A DNA stretch of 12,163 bases from an uncultured Clostridium sp. (GCA_900551615.1 URWN01000042.1:1-12163); one strand, 5' to 3'. Counted from the first letter of the stretch, positions 1 to 7,143 are shown. The notes: generated by a model from the letters alone, not told the origin. A program made the numbers and translations.

Positions 1-1
1 A

Positions 2-736
2 GATAATATCAATGAAAAATTAGGAAGTAATGTAGAATTGATGAACTTTGATTGGAATGAAAATAGCGGACTTACTAAAAAAGCTTTTAATTTTGATGGA
101 GTTAATGATTATATAAAAATTAAGTATGATAATGAAGATGAAAAAAATATCTTAGCAGAAAATGGATTTACATTCGAATTTTATGGGATGTATAATGATG
201 GAACTTCTTATAATGAAAAAAATGAAGTAATAGATAATCCATATAAAGGATTATTTTGTTATTGGAATGGAAATGAGAAAGAACAAGCTATATTAAGGTT
301 TGGTATAAACAATTATGGAAAAAATATATATTGGAATGCAAATATAGGAGGGGCTAACTTAGAGTCAGACTATTCTTTACCTGGCTTTCCATGGAATATA
401 ATATATCCAGAAACAGAAAAAATTCAAAGTAATAAAGAAATACATTTTACTATAACACTAAATTGTAAACAGGAACCATATATCCATACATTATATGCAA
501 ATGGAGAAAAAATATATGAAGGAAATTTTAACAATATATACTGGGATAGCTTTGCAAAAGAAGGTTTACAAAAGTTAAAATATTTTTGCATTGGAAGATC
601 ATCAATGAATTCCAATGGATATTGGCACTATTCGAAAATGAATGCATATTCAATAAAATTATATAATAGAGGATTAAGTGCAGAAGAAGTAAAAGATAAT
701 TATAATAAAGCAGTAGCATATCATAACACATTATAA
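2..736 (+). CDS. LamG/concanavalin A-like domain protein, 3' part only (5' end outside window)
   Basis: The frame is open to the left edge, so this is the last 244 residues of a longer protein. The in-frame TTG/ATG at 38-43 has no Shine-Dalgarno and lies inside the domain, so I do not take it as the start. The residues read as a LamG-type beta-sandwich: an opening FDGVNDYIKI strand typical of these domains, central aromatic and Asn-rich strands, and a closing IKLYNRGLSAEEVKDNYN segment, the usual last strand and helix of LamG_3-like domains. Such domains bind carbohydrate or protein ligands on secreted or surface proteins of gut Firmicutes; export of this one is inferred, since its N-terminus is not visible. 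The domain ends 10 residues before the stop, so it is C-terminal. A terminator follows. Ligand and full architecture are unknown. Confidence 0.75.
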   Translation, partial: DNINEKLGSNVELMNFDWNENSGLTKKAFNFDGVNDYIKIKYDNEDEKNILAENGFTFEFYGMYNDGTSYNEKNEVIDNPYKGLFCYWNGNEKEQAILRFGINNYGKNIYWNANIGGANLESDYSLPGFPWNIIYPETEKIQSNKEIHFTITLNCKQEPYIHTLYANGEKIYEGNFNNIYWDSFAKEGLQKLKYFCIGRSSMNSNGYWHYSKMNAYSIKLYNRGLSAEEVKDNYNKAVAYHNTL

Positions 737-786
737 AAATAATAAAATAGACACTATTAGCAATCTACAATGCAACAGGACAAATT

Positions 787-820
787 AAAAAATCAAGATT
801 AAAATTATCTTGATTTTTTT
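787..820 (+). terminator. Rho-independent terminator of the LamG-domain gene
   Basis: A-rich left arm 787-799 (ending ATCAAGAT) pairs with right arm 807-819 (starting ATCTTGAT) in a 13-bp stem with a 7-nt loop, and the right arm ends in a run of seven T. It lies about 50 nt after the stop at 736. The A-run before and T-run after could make it bidirectional. Confidence 0.85.
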
Positions 821-832
821 AATATGTTCGCT

Positions 833-860
833 TTAACAAAAAGACAATTTATGATAAAAT
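833..860 (+). promoter_or_regulatory. Candidate sigma-A promoter for polC
   Basis: The -35 TTAACA (833-838) matches the consensus at 5 of 6 positions. It is followed by a 16-bp spacer and an extended -10, TG-A-TAAAAT (852-860). Transcription would start near 867, so the repeat at 894-922 would be part of the polC leader RNA. It lies just downstream of the terminator at 787-820, which separates polC from the preceding gene. Confidence 0.55.
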
Positions 861-893
861 ACAACAAAAGAAAAAATGCATATTTAGTAAAAA

Positions 894-922
894 TGTCCAA
901 AAAGAACCGTCCCTATTGGACA
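894..922 (+). repeat. 29-nt quasi-palindromic repeat, copy A (polC leader)
   Basis: It starts TGTCC and ends GGACA, with the core GAACCGTCCC between an A-run and TATT. Its reverse complement matches the copies at 5818-5846 and 8965-8993 at 28 of 29 positions. The arms can fold into a hairpin, and the inner GTCC can also pair with the terminal GGAC, giving two alternative folds. The last base lies 3 nt before the AGGAG Shine-Dalgarno of polC (925-929). It resembles REP-type intergenic repeats seen in Clostridia; that assignment is from memory, not a search. Confidence 0.8.
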
Positions 923-938
923 AAAGGAGCGAAAAAGG

Positions 939-3900
939 ATGTCAGAAAGCAAAACAAAAAAAGTAAAAGAAATATTCAGTGACTACGAAACAAAAGCCAA
1001 CATAAAAGAAGCACATGTAACAGCACTAAATGTAATAAAAAAGACAAACACACTAGGAATTACACTAGAAATGGACGAATACATAGAAGTAAAAGACATA
1101 TGGTATCTAGAAAAATTTCTAATAGAAAGATTCCAATTCTCAAACATAGACATGACAATACACTATCAAAAAGACACACAATTAAAATCTATAAAAGAAG
1201 AATGGAAAAATATTATATGTTATATGGCCCACAAATATCCATTAATGAAGCCAATGTTGTTAATGAAAAGTGATGTAGAAATAAACGATAATATAATAAA
1301 TGTAAAAATGCATATAAGAGGTGCTGATTTTCTTAGAGCAAAAAAGACAGACAAAGAGCTAGAAAATGTAATAAAAAAATTATATGGAAAAGAATACAAA
1401 ATAGAAATAGAAGAAATTTTACCACAAGAAGCGGAAATACAGCATGAGAAGAAAATAAAAGAAATGGAAGAAAATGCAATAAAACAAACAGTAGCATATA
1501 TTCCAGAAAACCAAGAAAATTCAGAAAATGAACAGCAAACAGAACATTCACCAAATTCAATATCAAGCCAGACAAACACAGCTCAAAACGGAGTACCTAA
1601 ATATAACGACCCAGACTATATGCCACCACAAGATGGAGATTACATTCCAATGGAAGAAATAGGTGGAATACCAAGTGAAGACGTGGAATTAGATAATGCT
1701 GTTAGAGAAGAACAAAAATACATAATTGGAAAACCATCAAAAGCAAAAGAAAAACTAATCAAAATAAAAGATATAACAGCAAATGATGGTAGAGTAACAC
1801 TAGAGGGAAGAGTATTAACAATAGAATGCAGAGAAACAAAATCAGGTAAAGGAATGCTTATAATTGACCTATACGACGGAACAGGAACAATGACATGTAA
1901 ATCATTTGCAAAAGACATAAAAGAAGGAAATGACATAAAAGCACAAATAGAACAAGCAAAAGGAATTAAAGTTATAGGAAAAGCAGGGTTAGACACATAT
2001 GCAGGAGATGTAACAGTAATTGCAAACACAATAATTGAAATAGAAAACAATATTCCAGACCTTCCAAAAGAAGAGGATGAAGAAGAAACACCATTAATTT
2101 TAGGAAAAAATATGAACATAACAGCACCACTTGCAAAAGTTTCTGAACTAGGACCAGAAGATGGAGCAGTTTCATTAGATGGTGAAATTATCTTCATGGA
2201 AGATAGAGAGTTGAAATCAGGAAAAACACTATTGAGTTTTGACTTATACGATGGAACAAGCACACTTACATGCAAAGCATTTTTGGAAAAAGGAAAGGCT
2301 AAAAAAATCATAAAAAGAATGGGTAGCGTAAAAGGTGTAAAAATTGAAGGAAATGCCCAAATGGACTCATTCTCAGGTGAACTTACAGTAATGGCAAATA
2401 CAATTGTAGAAAGTACAGGAGTAAAAAAAGAAGTAAGACAAGACAACGCAGAAGTAAAAAGAGTAGAGTTACACATGCACACCAAAATGAGCCAAATGGA
2501 TGCAGTAACATCAGCAACAGACTTAATTAAAAGAGCAATGAAATGGGGAATGAAATCAATAGCAATAACAGACCACGGAGTTGCACAAGCATTTCCAGAA
2601 GCATACCACCTAGTAGGTGACGATAACCCAGACATCAAAGTAATATATGGTGTAGAAGCATATTTAGCACCAGATAATACAAAATCAATTTATAATGGAA
2701 AAGGACAAGACATAGATGCAACATATTGCGTGCTTGACTTAGAGACAACAGGATTCTCAGCAACAAATGACAGAATCACAGAAATAGGAATAATGAAAGT
2801 CAAAAACAAAGAAGTAATAGACGAATTTAGTTGTTTTGTAAATCCTGAAAGACACATACCAGAAAGAGTTACAGAGGTTACAAACATATCAGATGATATG
2901 GTAAAAGATGCAGAAACAATTGAAAAAGTATTCCCTAAAATGTTAGAATTTTTAGGAGACCAAAACGAGACTGTAATAGTAGCACACAATGCAAACTTTG
3001 ATGTTGGTTTCTTAAAACAAAATGCAAAAAGATTAGGATATGACTTCAATTATTCATATCTAGATACATTAAGCTTAGCAAAAGACTTATTCCCAGATTA
3101 CAAAAAATATAAGTTAGGAAAAATTGCTGAAAACCTAGGAATAAAAGTAGAAGTAGCACATAGAGCATTAGATGATGTTGATACAACAGTAAAAGTATTT
3201 AATGTAATGATAGATATGTTAAAAGAAAAAGGAGCTAAAAAGCTAGAAGACATAGATAATGTTGCAGCAGATCCAGCAGCAAAAGCAGAAGAATACAAAA
3301 AATTAAAAACATATCATGCTATAATTTTAGCAAAAAACTATGTAGGATTACGTAATTTATATAGATTAATTTCACTTTCACATGTAAATTATTTTTATAG
3401 AAAACCTAGAATATTAAAAAGTTTATATAAAAAATATTCAGAAGGATTAATCCTTGGAAGTGCATGTGAAGCAGGTGAATTATACCAAGCAATAGAACAA
3501 GGACGTCCAGATGAAGAAATAGAAGCAATTGCAAATGACTATGATTATTTAGAAATCCAACCAACAGGAAACAATCAATTCCTAATAAGAAATGGAACAG
3601 TAAGAGATGTAGAAGACCTAAGAGATATAAACAGAAAAATTGTTGCATTAGGAGAAAAACTAGGAAAATTAGTTGTTGCAACATGTGATGTTCACTTTAT
3701 GGACCCACAAGATGAAATTTATAGAAGAATATTAGAAGCGGGACAAAAATATGAAGATGCAGACAATCAAGCACCTCTATATTTAAGAACAACAGAAGAA
3801 ATGCTTGAAGAATTTAGCTATTTAGGTGAAGAAAAAGCATATGAAGTAGTTGTAACAAACACAAATAAAATATCAGATATGTGTGAACAAATAAGCCCAA

Positions 3901-5813
3901 TATCACCAGAAAAATGTCCACCACACATTCCAGGCTGTGAAGAAGATATTAAAAACATAGCTTACAAAAAAGCACATGAATTATATGGTGACCCATTACC
4001 TAAAATAGTACAAGACAGACTAGACAAGGAATTAGACTCAATTATAAGTAATGGATATTCAGTTATGTATATAATTGCTCAAAAACTAGTATGGAAATCA
4101 AATGAAGACGGATACATAGTAGGTTCCAGAGGTTCAGTTGGTTCATCTTTAGCAGCATTTATGACAGGTATAACAGAAGTTAACTCATTACAACCACATT
4201 ATCGTTGCCCAAACTGCAAATATTCAGAATTTGGAGACTATGGAGTAGGAAACGGATTCGATTTACCAGATAAAGACTGCCCAAAATGTGGACACAAACT
4301 AGCGAAAGATGGAATGGACATCCCATTTGAAACATTCCTAGGATTTAATGGAGACAAAGAGCCAGATATCGACTTAAACTTCTCTGGTGAATATCAAGCA
4401 AAAGCACATAAATACACAGAAGTAATATTTGGAAAAGGAACAACATTTAAAGCTGGAACAGTTGGTACAGTAGCAGAAAAAACAGCATATGGATATGTTA
4501 AAGGATATTATGAAGACAGAGGTATTCCAATGAATAGAGCAGAAATTCAAAGACTATCACAAGGCTGTACAGGAATAAAAAAAACAACAGGACAGCACCC
4601 TGGTGGAATTATAGTTGTACCAAAAGGAAGAGAAATATATGAATTTACACCAGTACAACATCCAGCAGATGACCCAAATTCAGACATAATAACAACACAC
4701 TTTGATTATCACTCAATAGATGGAAACTTACTAAAACTAGATATACTAGGACACGATGATCCGACGGTAATTCGTATGTTGCAAGACTTAACAGGAATTG
4801 CACCAACAGATGTACCACTAGATGACAAAGAAACAATGTCAATATTTAACTCAACAGAAGCACTAGGAGTAACACCAGAGCAAATCCACTCACAAGTTGG
4901 AACATATGGAATACCTGAATACGGAACTAAATTTGCCAGAGGCATGCTTTTGGACACAAAACCAACAACATTTGACGAACTGATTCGTCTATCAGGACTA
5001 TCACATGGTACAGACGTATGGTTAGGAAATGCTCAAACATTAATCGAACAAGGAATAGTAACACTTCAAGAAGCGATATGTTGTCGTGATGACATTATGA
5101 TTTACCTAATCAAAAAAGGATTACCACCAGACAAGTCATTCAAAATAATGGAAGCAGTACGTAAAGGAAAAGTTGCAAAAGGCAAAGAACCAAAATGGAA
5201 AGACGAATACATCCCATTAATGAAAGAGCACGACGTACCAGACTGGTACATAAAATCATGTGAAAAAATAAAATACATGTTCCCAAAAGCCCATGCAGCA
5301 GCATATGTTACAAACGCCTTCAGAATAGCATGGTTCAAAGTACACATACCACTAGCATATTATGCAGCATATTACTCAATAAGAGCAAAAGCATTTGATG
5401 CAAGTTGTATGATATTTGGAAAAGAAAAAGTCAAAAACAAAATGAAAGAAATAGAAATGAAAAACCAAAAGAAAGAAGCAACAAAAGCAGAATTAGACAT
5501 GTATGACGACCTAGAAATAGTACTAGAAATGTATGAAAGAGGATTTGAATTTTTACCAGTAGACCTATATGAATCAGAAGCAACAAAATTTAAAATACAA
5601 GAAAACAAATTAAGACCACCATTAAACAGTATACCAGGATTTGGAGGTGTTGCTGCACAAGGCATAGTAGAAGCTAGAAAAGACGGTAAATTCATGTCAA
5701 TAGATGACTTAAAAATAAGAGCAAAAATAGGAGCATCAGGTGCTGATTTACTTAAAGAATTTGGTTGTTTAGAAGGTATGAGCCAAAGCAATCAATTAAG
5801 TTTATTTGGCTAG
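939..5813 (+). CDS. polC: DNA polymerase III alpha subunit, PolC type, with two OB domains
   Basis: This is the replicative polymerase with built-in 3'-5' proofreading, the main leading-strand replicase of low-GC Gram-positives. Order of parts: N-terminal domain (about 1-165); acidic, Gln/Asn-rich linker (165-272); OB fold (274-370); second OB fold (392-490); PHP domain starting at RVELHMH (H512, H514, D521, D545, H546); and, inserted in it, a DEDDh exonuclease with D600, E602, D688, H741 and D746. The PHP resumes near CDVHF, followed by the polymerase core with a zinc knuckle (C1090, C1093, C1114, C1117) and catalytic PDIDLNFSGEYQ (D1143, D1145). A C-terminal QLSLF (1619-1623) is a consensus sliding-clamp binding motif. 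At 1624 aa it is longer than the usual about 1440, mostly because of the extra OB domain and linker. The ATG follows AAAAGGAG by 9 nt. No frameshift is visible and all key residues are present. Confidence 0.97.
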   Translation: MSESKTKKVKEIFSDYETKANIKEAHVTALNVIKKTNTLGITLEMDEYIEVKDIWYLEKFLIERFQFSNIDMTIHYQKDTQLKSIKEEWKNIICYMAHKYPLMKPMLLMKSDVEINDNIINVKMHIRGADFLRAKKTDKELENVIKKLYGKEYKIEIEEILPQEAEIQHEKKIKEMEENAIKQTVAYIPENQENSENEQQTEHSPNSISSQTNTAQNGVPKYNDPDYMPPQDGDYIPMEEIGGIPSEDVELDNAVREEQKYIIGKPSKAKEKLIKIKDITANDGRVTLEGRVLTIECRETKSGKGMLIIDLYDGTGTMTCKSFAKDIKEGNDIKAQIEQAKGIKVIGKAGLDTYAGDVTVIANTIIEIENNIPDLPKEEDEEETPLILGKNMNITAPLAKVSELGPEDGAVSLDGEIIFMEDRELKSGKTLLSFDLYDGTSTLTCKAFLEKGKAKKIIKRMGSVKGVKIEGNAQMDSFSGELTVMANTIVESTGVKKEVRQDNAEVKRVELHMHTKMSQMDAVTSATDLIKRAMKWGMKSIAITDHGVAQAFPEAYHLVGDDNPDIKVIYGVEAYLAPDNTKSIYNGKGQDIDATYCVLDLETTGFSATNDRITEIGIMKVKNKEVIDEFSCFVNPERHIPERVTEVTNISDDMVKDAETIEKVFPKMLEFLGDQNETVIVAHNANFDVGFLKQNAKRLGYDFNYSYLDTLSLAKDLFPDYKKYKLGKIAENLGIKVEVAHRALDDVDTTVKVFNVMIDMLKEKGAKKLEDIDNVAADPAAKAEEYKKLKTYHAIILAKNYVGLRNLYRLISLSHVNYFYRKPRILKSLYKKYSEGLILGSACEAGELYQAIEQGRPDEEIEAIANDYDYLEIQPTGNNQFLIRNGTVRDVEDLRDINRKIVALGEKLGKLVVATCDVHFMDPQDEIYRRILEAGQKYEDADNQAPLYLRTTEEMLEEFSYLGEEKAYEVVVTNTNKISDMCEQISPISPEKCPPHIPGCEEDIKNIAYKKAHELYGDPLPKIVQDRLDKELDSIISNGYSVMYIIAQKLVWKSNEDGYIVGSRGSVGSSLAAFMTGITEVNSLQPHYRCPNCKYSEFGDYGVGNGFDLPDKDCPKCGHKLAKDGMDIPFETFLGFNGDKEPDIDLNFSGEYQAKAHKYTEVIFGKGTTFKAGTVGTVAEKTAYGYVKGYYEDRGIPMNRAEIQRLSQGCTGIKKTTGQHPGGIIVVPKGREIYEFTPVQHPADDPNSDIITTHFDYHSIDGNLLKLDILGHDDPTVIRMLQDLTGIAPTDVPLDDKETMSIFNSTEALGVTPEQIHSQVGTYGIPEYGTKFARGMLLDTKPTTFDELIRLSGLSHGTDVWLGNAQTLIEQGIVTLQEAICCRDDIMIYLIKKGLPPDKSFKIMEAVRKGKVAKGKEPKWKDEYIPLMKEHDVPDWYIKSCEKIKYMFPKAHAAAYVTNAFRIAWFKVHIPLAYYAAYYSIRAKAFDASCMIFGKEKVKNKMKEIEMKNQKKEATKAELDMYDDLEIVLEMYERGFEFLPVDLYESEATKFKIQENKLRPPLNSIPGFGGVAAQGIVEARKDGKFMSIDDLKIRAKIGASGADLLKEFGCLEGMSQSNQLSLFG

Positions 5814-5817
5814 AGTA

Positions 5818-5846
5818 TGTCCAAAAGGGACGGTTCTTTTTGGACA
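5818..5846 (-). repeat. 29-nt quasi-palindromic repeat, copy B (after polC)
   Basis: Five bases after the polC stop. It starts TGTCC, has the core GGGACGGTTC and ends GGACA; it is identical to copy C at 8965-8993 and is the inverse of copy A with one mismatch. The stem extends outward by one pair (ATGTCCAAAA with TTTTGGACAT, 10 bp). No clean T-run follows, so it is a poorer terminator than copy C, but it may stall transcription or protect the polC 3' end. Confidence 0.8.
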
Positions 5847-5854
5847 TGTTCTTT

Positions 5855-5875
5855 AAAAGTCAAAAGTCAAAAGTC
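5855..5875 (+). repeat. Three tandem copies of AAAAGTC
   Basis: Exact 7-bp units at 5855-5861, 5862-5868 and 5869-5875, followed by an A-run. The array lies between repeat copy B and the Shine-Dalgarno of the DUF1294 gene. It is short enough to be a slippage product; no function is evident. Confidence 0.7.
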
Positions 5876-5907
5876 AAAAAACAAAAAGTTATAGTTAAGG
5901 AGGAAAA

Positions 5908-6195
5908 ATGCAAGATATACAAAATATATTTACAACACAAAACATAATAATCTACTTTATAATAATAAATATAATAGGATTTTTAGCAATGTTTATAGAC
6001 AAACAAAAAGCCAAAAAAGGAAAATGGAGAATACCAGAAAAAACACTATTTATAATAACTGCATTAGGCGGAGGAATAGGAACAATTGCAGGAATGTATA
6101 CGTTTAGACACAAAACACAAAAAATAGCATTTGTTGTTGGTTTTCCAGCCATTACAATTTTAGAAATAATATGTATTATTTATTTTAGACATTAG
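5908..6195 (+). CDS. DUF1294 family small membrane protein
   Basis: A 95-residue protein with three hydrophobic segments (about 12-30, 47-65 and 72-93), so probably an inner-membrane protein. It carries the DUF1294 signature pieces: DKQKAKKGKWRIPE (31-44) after the first segment, a GGGIG turn (54-58) and FRHKT (66-70) before the last. Length is typical for the family. The family's biochemical role is not known to me. The ATG has AAGGAGG at 5897-5903, only 4 nt upstream. It starts 94 nt after the polC stop with no clear promoter between, so it may be read through from polC past repeat B; a strong terminator follows. No functional link to replication is implied by position. Confidence 0.85.
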   Translation: MQDIQNIFTTQNIIIYFIIINIIGFLAMFIDKQKAKKGKWRIPEKTLFIITALGGGIGTIAGMYTFRHKTQKIAFVVGFPAITILEIICIIYFRH

Positions 6196-6228
6196 TATAA
6201 AAAATTTTATGTATATTTTAAAATGAAT

Positions 6229-6272
6229 AAAAACTACAAAGTGGGCAGATTAAAGCCATTTTGTAGTTTTTT
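6229..6272 (+). terminator. Rho-independent terminator after the DUF1294 gene
   Basis: Left arm AAAAACTACAAAGTGG (6229-6244) pairs with 6256-6272 (CCATTTTGTAG then a T-run), with one G-U pair and an 11-nt loop. It ends in six T and lies 33 nt after the stop at 6195. It insulates the downstream DnaA-box region from polC/DUF1294 transcription. Confidence 0.85.
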
Positions 6273-6345
6273 AAAATTTTATAAAAAAACACATAAGAGT
6301 ACACATAAAATTTAAAGAAAAAATGTTAATAATTGGAAATTGAAA

Positions 6346-6439
6346 TTGTGCACAGTCAGATGTGCATAACTTTTGAATTTAAAGTACCATTTTAGAGTTA
6401 TTCACAGAGTTATCCACAGTTTCCACAGGATGTGGATAA
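6346..6439. promoter_or_regulatory. DnaA-box cluster
   Basis: Four sites fit the DnaA consensus TTATNCACA exactly: TGTGCATAA (6361-6369, reverse), TTATTCACA (6398-6406), TTATCCACA (6410-6418) and TGTGGATAA (6431-6439, reverse, a perfect TTATCCACA). Two weaker sites are TTGTGCACA (6346-6354, one mismatch) and GTTTCCACA (6419-6427, two mismatches). The sites at 6398 and 6410 are 12 bp apart, about one helical turn. Such density is far above chance. It may be an origin-type site, a DnaA-titrating or DnaA-regulated cluster, or a relic; the sequence alone does not decide. Confidence 0.8.
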
Positions 6440-6469
6440 AAAATATAATAAAATAATGTAAACAAAATG

Positions 6470-6499
6470 GATAACATAATACAAAAAAGATAACATAAT
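6470..6499 (+). repeat. Direct repeat GATAACATAAT, 19-bp period
   Basis: The 11-mer GATAACATAAT occurs at 6470-6480 and 6489-6499, each followed by a similar A-rich spacer containing CAAAAA. It lies in the AT-rich tract right after the DnaA boxes. It could be an iteron-like or protein-binding repeat, or low-complexity coincidence. Confidence 0.55.
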
Positions 6500-6526
6500 T
6501 GCAAAAATATACAAAAAAATTAAAAT
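6499..6526 (+). promoter_or_regulatory. Possible promoter for the rhodanese gene
   Basis: TTGCAA (6499-6504, 4 of 6 to consensus), 16-bp spacer, TAAAAT (6521-6526). It would give a leader of roughly 90 nt before the ATG at 6621. The sequence here is so AT-rich that -10-like hexamers are common, so this is weak. It lies 60 bp from the last DnaA box, so DnaA binding could influence it. Confidence 0.3.
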
Positions 6527-6620
6527 TATACAACAAAATGAGCTATTAATAATATTATATTAATAAGAGGAAAGATTAATACTCAAATAAAAGTTATTAA
6601 TGTTATTAGAAGGTGAAAAA

Positions 6621-6965
6621 ATGTTTAGAAGAATAAAATATATGATAGAAAAAAATTTTGAATTAAAAAGAAGTTTTAACAATAAAAAAGACATAAGAAA
6701 AGAAGAAATAAATCAATATATAAAACAAGGAGCTGTTCTCATTGATGTACGTAGTCCACAAGAATATAGAGAAGGTCACTTAAATGGAGCAATATCAATA
6801 CCAGATTATCAAATAATAAGAAGTATTACAAGACAAATCAGTAACAAAGAAAAGTTAATAGTTGTTTATTGTTCAACAGGACATAGAAGTCAAGAAGCTC
6901 AAAGAATTTTAGAAAATATGGGATATACAAATGTATATAATGTTTATGAGGGAGTATTAATATAA
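6621..6965 (+). CDS. Single-domain rhodanese-like sulfurtransferase
   Basis: A 114-residue cytoplasmic protein consisting of a basic N-terminal helix (about 1-27) and one rhodanese domain (28-114). It shows the family marks LIDVRSPQEYREGHLNGAISIP (40-61) and an active-site loop YCSTGHRS with catalytic Cys84. A persulfide on this Cys normally passes sulfur to acceptors such as cyanide, thiols or tRNA/cofactor pathways; the acceptor here is unknown. I place the start at 6621, not the in-frame ATG at 6600. AGAAGGTG (6608-6615) sits 5 nt before 6621, whereas 6600 has no ribosome binding site at a usable distance. It is short at the C-terminus but complete for a stand-alone PspE/GlpE-like protein. 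No sulfur-metabolism gene lies nearby. Confidence 0.88.
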   Translation: MFRRIKYMIEKNFELKRSFNNKKDIRKEEINQYIKQGAVLIDVRSPQEYREGHLNGAISIPDYQIIRSITRQISNKEKLIVVYCSTGHRSQEAQRILENMGYTNVYNVYEGVLI

Positions 6966-7002
6966 GTTACCTATATTACTGAATTCAAATTGATACAAGC
7001 TA

Positions 7003-7031
7003 TTGTGATTTTTAAAAACTTATGTTAAAAT
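7003..7031 (+). promoter_or_regulatory. Candidate sigma-A promoter for lepA
   Basis: -35 TTGTGA (7003-7008, 4 of 6), an exact 17-bp spacer, and an extended -10, TG-T-TAAAAT (7023-7031). The start would be near 7038, giving a leader of about 105 nt that contains the small hairpin and the interrupted repeat below. No clear terminator separates it from the rhodanese gene. Confidence 0.55.
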
Positions 7032-7054
7032 ATGAACAAATATAAAGGAACATC

Positions 7055-7069
7055 TGTCCCTTTGGGACA
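7055..7069 (+). repeat. Short perfect hairpin TGTCCC-TTT-GGGACA in the lepA leader
   Basis: A 6-bp perfect stem with a 3-nt loop. Its ends TGTCC and GGACA are the same as those of the 29-nt repeat, so it may be a minimal or deleted relative. It lies 4 nt before the interrupted copy D. Confidence 0.65.
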
Positions 7070-7073
7070 AAAA

Positions 7074-7133
7074 TGTCCCATCAGAAACGTCCCAACTGGC
7101 TCCTGACCAACCGCTGGCCACGCTAATTGGACA
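7074..7133 (+). repeat. Interrupted copy D of the 29-nt repeat with GC-rich insert (lepA leader)
   Basis: It begins TGTCC, continues with AGAAACGTCCC (one mismatch to the AGAACCGTCCC core of copy A) and ends ATTGGACA, as copy A does. Between core and end lies about 31 nt of extra sequence. The stretch 7096-7124 has 20 G/C of 29, very different from the surrounding AT-rich DNA, and contains TGGC (7097-7100) and GCCA (7117-7120), which can pair. As with copy A, the terminal GGACA runs straight into a Shine-Dalgarno (AAGGAGG, 7133-7139). Confidence 0.65.
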
Positions 7134-7143
7134 AGGAGGAGAA

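Larger units (their letters stand above)
6273..6620. other. Gene-free intergenic stretch with DnaA boxes and AT-rich tract
   Basis: No convincing gene lies in this roughly 350-bp stretch. The first part (6273-6345) is plain AT-rich sequence. Then come the DnaA-box cluster (6346-6439), an AT-rich run with direct repeats (6440-6535), and a tract dominated by ATTAAT/TATTAA motifs up to the rhodanese start. Boxes followed by an AT-rich tract is the layout of a replication origin or a DnaA-controlled region, but no dnaA or dnaN is visible nearby. Confidence 0.7.

Noticed and set aside
38..43. TTG/ATG as the start of the first gene
   Set aside because: No Shine-Dalgarno, and the frame stays open to the left edge with LamG-like residues before it; the gene is cut by the window.
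1640..2638. Long open frame on the - strand inside polC
   Set aside because: It is the mirror of A-rich codons of polC, giving Ser/Phe/Leu-rich nonsense with no recognisable domain. The same holds for the other antisense frames.
894..5846. Composite transposon carrying polC
   Set aside because: The inverted repeats are 29-nt quasi-palindromes without a transposase or target duplications, and the gene is an essential core gene.
5855..5875. CRISPR-like array
   Set aside because: Only three 7-bp units with no spacers.
5765..5947. 60-codon + strand frame overlapping the polC end
   Set aside because: Out of frame with polC, runs through the repeat and into the DUF1294 gene, has no ribosome binding site and low-complexity Lys-rich residues.
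6346..6599. Firm call of the chromosomal origin oriC
   Set aside because: Boxes and an AT-rich tract fit, but no dnaA/dnaN is present, genes on both sides are co-directional and skew cannot be assessed; kept as a DnaA-box cluster only.
6600..6602. In-frame ATG as the rhodanese start
   Set aside because: No ribosome binding site at a usable distance, whereas the ATG at 6621 has AGAAGGTG 5 nt upstream.
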